Positions 38,823-42,494 of a DNA stretch of 42,494 nt are shown one piece after another. Within the stretch, counting starts at the first letter, position 1, and each line of letters opens with the position of its first letter. The position numbers were made by a program, and so were the translations under genes. The notes beneath the pieces were generated by a model. The model was not told where the DNA came from. It saw only the letters and a list, made by a program, of their open reading frames with translations, and searched no databases. This DNA is from Candidatus Stahliibacteriota bacterium (GTDB lineage: Bacteria; Hydrothermota; Tepidihabitantia; B3-TA06). The stretch lies in NCBI GenBank assembly GCA_004375895.1, contig SOJW01000074.1, positions 1 to 42,494 on the forward strand, read 5' to 3'.

Positions 38823-39815
38823 TTACAGCGACTTGTACGCTCCTTTTTCTTTAAGCGATGCCTGTGCACGCTCAAGTATGGTTACCACTGCGAGCCCGTT
38901 CCGACCGTCTGTCAGGGGCTTTTTGCCCTCAAGAACACATTGGACAAAATGCTCACACTCAAGCCTCAGGGGTTCTGCCTTTTCAATCTCGTATACATGG
39001 GGTGTGAAGTTGCGGTGATGCTCGAAGCCTCCGTCGCCCTTGGGTTCGATCCACTCGTCGTAGAACTTCAGGGTGGAATCTGCGCCCACGTCGTCAAAGA
39101 CGACCATTCCCTTGGAGCCTGCCACCTTGAGTCGGCGAATCTTGGTGGGGTCAATCCAGGAGGCCCGCACATGGCCCAGGCGGTTGGCGGCAAAAAACAG
39201 GGAAACGAAGACAATGTCCTCTATACCAGGGGTGAGGAAGTCCTGACCCGCAGCCGACAGGCCGAGGGGCATCTCGTTGTCAAACAGGTAGAGTATCATG
39301 GATAAATCGTGCGGGGTCAGGCTCCACAGGACGTTCTCGTTCGATCGGGCGATCCCAAGATTGACCCTTATCGAATTAACGTAGAGTAGGTCTCCCAGCT
39401 TACCTGAATCTATGAGCTCCTTGATCTTTCTGATGGCGGGATGATAAAGCATCAGGTGTCCTACCATCAGAGTCAAGTTACGTTCATCGGAGAGTTGCAC
39501 GAGCTCTTGAGCCTCTTCTGATTTCAAGGTCAAAGGCTTCTCGCAGAGTACGTGTTTACCCTGAAGCAGGGCTTCGCGGGTAAGTTCATAGTGAGTGGGT
39601 GCGCTTGTAGCGATACAGACTGCGTCAACGTCAGATGCCAACAGCTCATGCGGATCAAGGGTCGTTCTTACACCGGGGTAATCGGCTTTTATCTTTTCAA
39701 GTGCCGCTTTGTTGATATCCGCCACTTGTTCGAGGCTTACGTCATCAATCGAGGCGAAGTTACGAATAAGGTTCGGTCCCCAGTATCCGGCGCCGATTAC
39801 TCCAAGATGTAGCAT
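38823..39815 (-). CDS. Gfo/Idh/MocA-family sugar dehydrogenase (WbpB-like)
   Basis: 330 aa. The N-terminal Rossmann fold has GVIGAGYWGPNLIRNF (residues 5-20) and the signature CEKPLTL (Glu92-Lys93-Pro94). The C-terminal domain carries the HDLSMILYLFD segment with the conserved His, and RASWIDPTKIRRLKVAGSKG. The WbpB type oxidises the C3 hydroxyl of UDP-GlcNAcA before WbpE transamination. Assignment to the WbpB branch rests on the neighbouring WbpE- and WbpD-like genes. It lies 14 nt downstream of the cyclase gene, probably cotranscribed, and is separated from wbpD by a repeat array. Confidence 0.87.
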   Translation of the reverse strand: MLHLGVIGAGYWGPNLIRNFASIDDVSLEQVADINKAALEKIKADYPGVRTTLDPHELLASDVDAVCIATSAPTHYELTREALLQGKHVLCEKPLTLKSEEAQELVQLSDERNLTLMVGHLMLYHPAIRKIKELIDSGKLGDLLYVNSIRVNLGIARSNENVLWSLTPHDLSMILYLFDNEMPLGLSAAGQDFLTPGIEDIVFVSLFFAANRLGHVRASWIDPTKIRRLKVAGSKGMVVFDDVGADSTLKFYDEWIEPKGDGGFEHHRNFTPHVYEIEKAEPLRLECEHFVQCVLEGKKPLTDGRNGLAVVTILERAQASLKEKGAYKSL

Positions 39816-39829
39816 CTATCTCCTTTTCT

Positions 39830-41395
39830 CTAAGATGGTTGAGAAGGTGGGATTTTAAAAACCTCCGGATCCAAGTTTTGCGGTCCTCGTTCGGAAGACG
39901 AGAGAGATTCAGCGGTGCATATGGGCAGGGCTATCTTCCATACCTTCAAACTCCTGGCCTTACCCTTGACCTTTACCGGCTCCATATGGATGAAGTCGAA
40001 GTGATCCTTGACTTCCCGGTATACACTGTCTGATACCACAATCTCGCCGCCTTTGGCCACCGTCTGCAGACGGGCTGCGGTGTTCACGCTGTCTCCTATA
40101 ACCGTGTACTCCAGCCGCTGGGTGGAGCCGATATTGCCCACAACCGCCTCGCCGTAGTTTATTCCTATACCTACGTGGATGTCCTGCTTCCCTTCAGCGA
40201 TCCTTTCGGCGTTCATCTCCTCGATCCTTTTTTGAATCTCCACTCCTGATTTAACCGCCTTGTATACGTCGTCGTCGTGCTCGACCGGAGCGCCGAACAC
40301 GGCCATGATGCAGTCGCCCATGAACTTGTCTATGGTGCCTTCGTTGGCAAAGATGATGGTTGTCATCTCGGTCAAATAGAAGTTAAGGAACGCAACCACC
40401 TCTTCAGGCGGCAGCTGTTCGGAGATGGGCGTAAATCCTCTTATGTCACCAAAGAAGGCTGTTATCCGCTTTTTCGTTCCCTTCAAGGACTTGGCGAATA
40501 CGTCAGGGTCCTTAAGGATCTCCTCAGCCACCTGGTGGGATACGTAGCGCTTGAACGCATCCTCGATTAAAACCTTATCCTTCAGGTCTTTGGCCATAAT
40601 GTTGAAGGCTGAGGTAAGATCGCCTATCTCATCATTGGTGGATTTACGGATACGGTAGTCGAAGTTCCCCTTGGCGATTTCTGCGACACCTTTAACCAAT
40701 GCCCTAAGAGGGCGGATGAGTAGGGTGCCCAATCCGAAGGCACTCAGGATACCTACGAGGACACCTATAACCGTTATGCCGCCAACCACCATCTGAATCC
40801 TGCGTGAGGTCTCCTGAAGCCTTGTAAGATCAATTCCTACGTGGAACTCGCCGATCTTTTTCTCTCCGCCGACCATCACAGGAGCGGCGACCTCGTAGAT
40901 CTTGGTCCACGGCGGTTCGGTTTGTGTCAGAGCCAGGCTGGTGGATGCCTCACGATATATCTCTCTGATCCAGTCGGGGAGGGTTATCAGTTGAGCTTCA
41001 TACTCTTTACCTGGCGGGATAGAGATGGTGCTGGGGATCTTCTTTTGCCAGAGGGACTTTACCATCGCAATGGAGTCTTCTTGTGGGTTGATCTTAAGCA
41101 GAATGGTGGGGGAGACAGCGCTAATACCCTCCTCGTCAAGTATATAGGCATAGGCGCTGCCTGTGTGCTTTAATGCGTTGTGGGTGAGGGTGGCGAGTTC
41201 AAGGTGGTCGCGGTCCAAAAGGGGATCTTCGGCGGAATAAGCCACGTTGCGGGCAAGGATTATGCCGCGAAGCTTTATCTCCTCGAGGAACGAGTTACGC
41301 ACCAGCCGGATGATCATAAAACCGGTGCCACCCATCAGGAGGAACACGAGGACGACCAGAAGCCCGGAGATCTTGAAGCGGATGCTCGTTCTCAC
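39830..41395 (-). CDS. Membrane class III adenylate/guanylate cyclase with HAMP domain
   Basis: 521 aa. TM1 at about 8-31, an extracytoplasmic sensor region to about 200, TM2 at about 203-228, HAMP at about 228-282 (IRPLRALVKGVAEIAKGNFDYRI), then a cyclase domain at about 310-490. Catalytic residues: metal Asp317 in FFGDIRGFT and Asp361 in DKFMGDCIMAVFG, Lys357 for adenine, Asp435 in YTVIGDSVNTAARL, transition-state Asn438 and Arg442. The residues favour cAMP. It would convert an envelope signal into a second messenger; the effector is unknown. The GTG start at 41395 is 7 nt after a TATTAT box with no ribosome site, so probably leaderless. Confidence 0.92.
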   Translation of the reverse strand: MRTSIRFKISGLLVVLVFLLMGGTGFMIIRLVRNSFLEEIKLRGIILARNVAYSAEDPLLDRDHLELATLTHNALKHTGSAYAYILDEEGISAVSPTILLKINPQEDSIAMVKSLWQKKIPSTISIPPGKEYEAQLITLPDWIREIYREASTSLALTQTEPPWTKIYEVAAPVMVGGEKKIGEFHVGIDLTRLQETSRRIQMVVGGITVIGVLVGILSAFGLGTLLIRPLRALVKGVAEIAKGNFDYRIRKSTNDEIGDLTSAFNIMAKDLKDKVLIEDAFKRYVSHQVAEEILKDPDVFAKSLKGTKKRITAFFGDIRGFTPISEQLPPEEVVAFLNFYLTEMTTIIFANEGTIDKFMGDCIMAVFGAPVEHDDDVYKAVKSGVEIQKRIEEMNAERIAEGKQDIHVGIGINYGEAVVGNIGSTQRLEYTVIGDSVNTAARLQTVAKGGEIVVSDSVYREVKDHFDFIHMEPVKVKGKARSLKVWKIALPICTAESLSSSERGPQNLDPEVFKIPPSQPS

Positions 41396-41401
41396 GGGTG
41401 A

Positions 41402-41429
41402 ATAATACTCACCCCAACGCCTGAGTCAA
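41402..41429 (-). promoter_or_regulatory. Cyclase promoter, predicted leaderless
   Basis: TTGACT (41424-41429) and TATTAT (41402-41407), 16-bp spacer, minus strand. The GTG start at 41395 coincides with the expected first transcribed base. Confidence 0.7.
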
Positions 41430-41543
41430 GTTTAGGTGCTTAGGGTTGTAACGATATCGTTGGCGGTTCATTGCCAACTCGGTGATACTATTTAGTCTGA
41501 TTAATCAAAACCACCTTGACATACCCCCGACCCCTTACCCGAT

Positions 41544-41708
41544 GTGTTGTTCGACTTCGGTGGCACCTGGGAAGTCGAGTTCGACTACACTCCTCTTCCG
41601 CACGATGACGCTACGTGTGAAGGAACCTGGATGGTAACCTGGAGCGGTTGGCCTGTTCCCGTTGGTGGAATCGGTTCCAGCTCAGGCGAGCGGACATACT
41701 ACGAGTAA
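41544..41708 (+). pseudogene. C-terminal fragment of a secreted-type protein
   Basis: The frame is open from a TGA near 41517 to a TAA at 41706. It reads VLFDFGGTWEVEFDYTPLPH then CEGTWMVTWSGWPVPVGG and ends RTYYE. Trp/Gly-rich strands suggest part of an extracellular beta-domain. The GTG at 41544 has no ribosome site, and an upstream start is blocked by the stop, so it is most likely the tail of a larger gene lost by deletion. It keeps a terminator. The rest of 41430-41543 shows nothing further. Confidence 0.45.
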
Positions 41709-41722
41709 GTAACTCAACTTAT

Positions 41723-41754
41723 GCAGGAGGGGCACAGCCCCTCCTGCTTTTCTT
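41723..41754 (+). terminator. Intrinsic terminator
   Basis: 11-bp stem GCAGGAGGGGC / GCCCCTCCTGC with ACA loop, then TTTTCTT. Follows the fragment ending at 41708. Confidence 0.92.
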
Positions 41755-41758
41755 GACC

Positions 41759-41786
41759 TTGACATTGTGAAAAACTGGCCTATGAT
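41759..41786 (+). promoter_or_regulatory. Promoter of the gene at the window end
   Basis: TTGACA (41759-41764) and TATGAT (41781-41786), 16-bp spacer, followed by AAAAGGAGG and the ATG at 41805. Confidence 0.78.
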
Positions 41787-41804
41787 AACTAAAAGGAGGT
41801 TGTT

Positions 41805-42494
41805 ATGATACAATCAACTGTTTTATTCTTGGCGTTATGCGCAGGGACGCTTGTAGAGCCCTTTCGCATAGCCGAGGCCGAACCAGGCCATCACCAGACG
41901 TGTTTCCTCGCTGCTATGGCACCTAACGGGCATTTTGCCGTAGCATGGGTGGACAGCATAGCATCCGGGGATCCCCTCAATCCCGAGGACTTAGAGCTTG
42001 AGCTTTTCATCCGCTTCTTCGATCGGGACGGGAACCCGATGACAGAAATTTATCAGATTACCAAGATCGCGGACACCAACTGGATTTACTACCCCTGTCT
42101 GAAGATGGATACCGCAGGCAACGCCATCCTGCTCTGGGTGGACAGGGAGACTCAGAGTGCGGAGGAGCCTTCTTACGTGCGCTTCCAGCGCTTTGCCCCT
42201 GACGGCAGCCCTGTGGGTTCTGCGCACACGGTGGTGGCGCGGGTGTTCTTATATAAGAGGAGTCCGATTGACTTGAGCCTCAACAACAGGGGTGAGTTCG
42301 CAGTAACCTGGCTTGAGGTAATTCCCCCCTATTGGGAGTTGACCAGCGTGTGGGTCCAGCGTTTTGATCTGGATGGCTATCCTGAAGACCGGGCCTTTTT
42401 GCCCCATGATATTCCTGGTAATTACCTTCTTCCCTTCACCTTTCCCAGGGTGGCGCTGAACGATGAGGGAGATCTGGTGGTAACCTGGCGTGAT
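41805..42494 (+). CDS. Secreted repeat protein, propeller-like (cut by window end)
   Basis: 230 codons are visible and the frame is still open at the last base. AAAAGGAGG lies 5 nt before the ATG. Residues 1-15 (MIQSTVLFLALCAGT) are a short signal sequence. The mature part has repeats of about 55-60 residues with a central GxFAVAWVD, GNAILLWVD, GEFAVTWLE, GDLVVTWRD motif followed by VRFQRFAPDG or VQRFDLDG. That is a beta-propeller-like arrangement common in large secreted proteins of this kind of genome. The C-terminus, possibly with a sorting tail like that at 29689, is outside the window. Confidence 0.8.
   Translation, partial: MIQSTVLFLALCAGTLVEPFRIAEAEPGHHQTCFLAAMAPNGHFAVAWVDSIASGDPLNPEDLELELFIRFFDRDGNPMTEIYQITKIADTNWIYYPCLKMDTAGNAILLWVDRETQSAEEPSYVRFQRFAPDGSPVGSAHTVVARVFLYKRSPIDLSLNNRGEFAVTWLEVIPPYWELTSVWVQRFDLDGYPEDRAFLPHDIPGNYLLPFTFPRVALNDEGDLVVTWRD

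Overview
The window looks like a chromosomal segment of an anaerobic, diderm (Gram-negative-type) bacterium from a little-cultivated lineage, roughly 50% GC. Diderm: LolA, outer-membrane-barrel-like proteins, many lipoproteins and WbpB/D/E-type acetamido-sugar genes. Anaerobic: rubrerythrins, an Rnf-type complex and a ferredoxin-fused EtfA. The V-type ATPase, DUF4438, DUF2330 and a decayed C-terminal secretion tail of the kind seen in Fibrobacteres-Chlorobi-Bacteroidetes relatives and candidate phyla such as WOR-3 point the same way. The phylum assignment is inference; there is no rRNA or tRNA gene here to test it.

Layout. 1-4.6 kb: a minus-strand operon acpP-fabF-etfB-etfA-coaE. 4.7-7.4 kb: DUF4438 protein, a small RRM RNA-binding protein, a DUF2330 protein. 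7.4-11.1 kb: V-ATPase stator and membrane genes H-I-K-E on the minus strand; the rotor and catalytic subunits are not here. 11.2-14.2 kb: two tandem peptidyl-prolyl isomerases and an eight-bladed PQQ-like propeller lipoprotein. 12.6-15.2 kb: repeat-rich zone with three near-identical 100-bp elements, two tiny paralogous Pro-rich proteins and gene remnants. 15.2-20.4 kb: an imperfect segmental duplication (wHTH, rubrerythrin, barrel-like protein) flanking a B12-binding radical SAM gene, then a ferritin-like gene. 20.6-24.0 kb: HNH nuclease and rnfE-rnfA-rnfB. 24.3-28.0 kb: AT-rich accessory region with a large secreted unknown, a hicAB pair whose toxin has an amber stop, and an orphan HsdR_N-like nuclease. 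28-30.3 kb: small envelope proteins, DUF6504 and a second RRM gene. 30.4-34.3 kb: overlapping operon lolA-thioesterase-rimO-barrel-lipoprotein. 34.3-36.3 kb: a two-gene HEPN module and acpS. 36.5-41.4 kb: wbpE/wbpD/wbpB-like sugar genes and a membrane class III nucleotide cyclase. 41.5-42.5 kb: a fragment and the start of a secreted protein cut by the window end.

How genes fit together. AcpP, FabF and AcpS belong to fatty-acid synthesis. EtfAB with ferredoxin centres, Rnf and a V-ATPase K subunit that keeps the full sodium-ligand set suggest membrane energetics linking reduced ferredoxin, an ion gradient (possibly sodium) and ATP.

The most interesting non-coding signals: (1) a 10-bp hairpin at the 5' end of both RRM-gene transcripts with two compensatory base-pair changes between paralogues; (2) about 22 readable sigma-70-type promoters, 18 of them with a spacer of exactly 16 bp, three placing the start site on or next to the start codon (leaderless mRNAs for rnfE, acpS and the cyclase); (3) several dispersed repeat families, including a CCCGTAACAC repeat that supplies or abuts stop codons.
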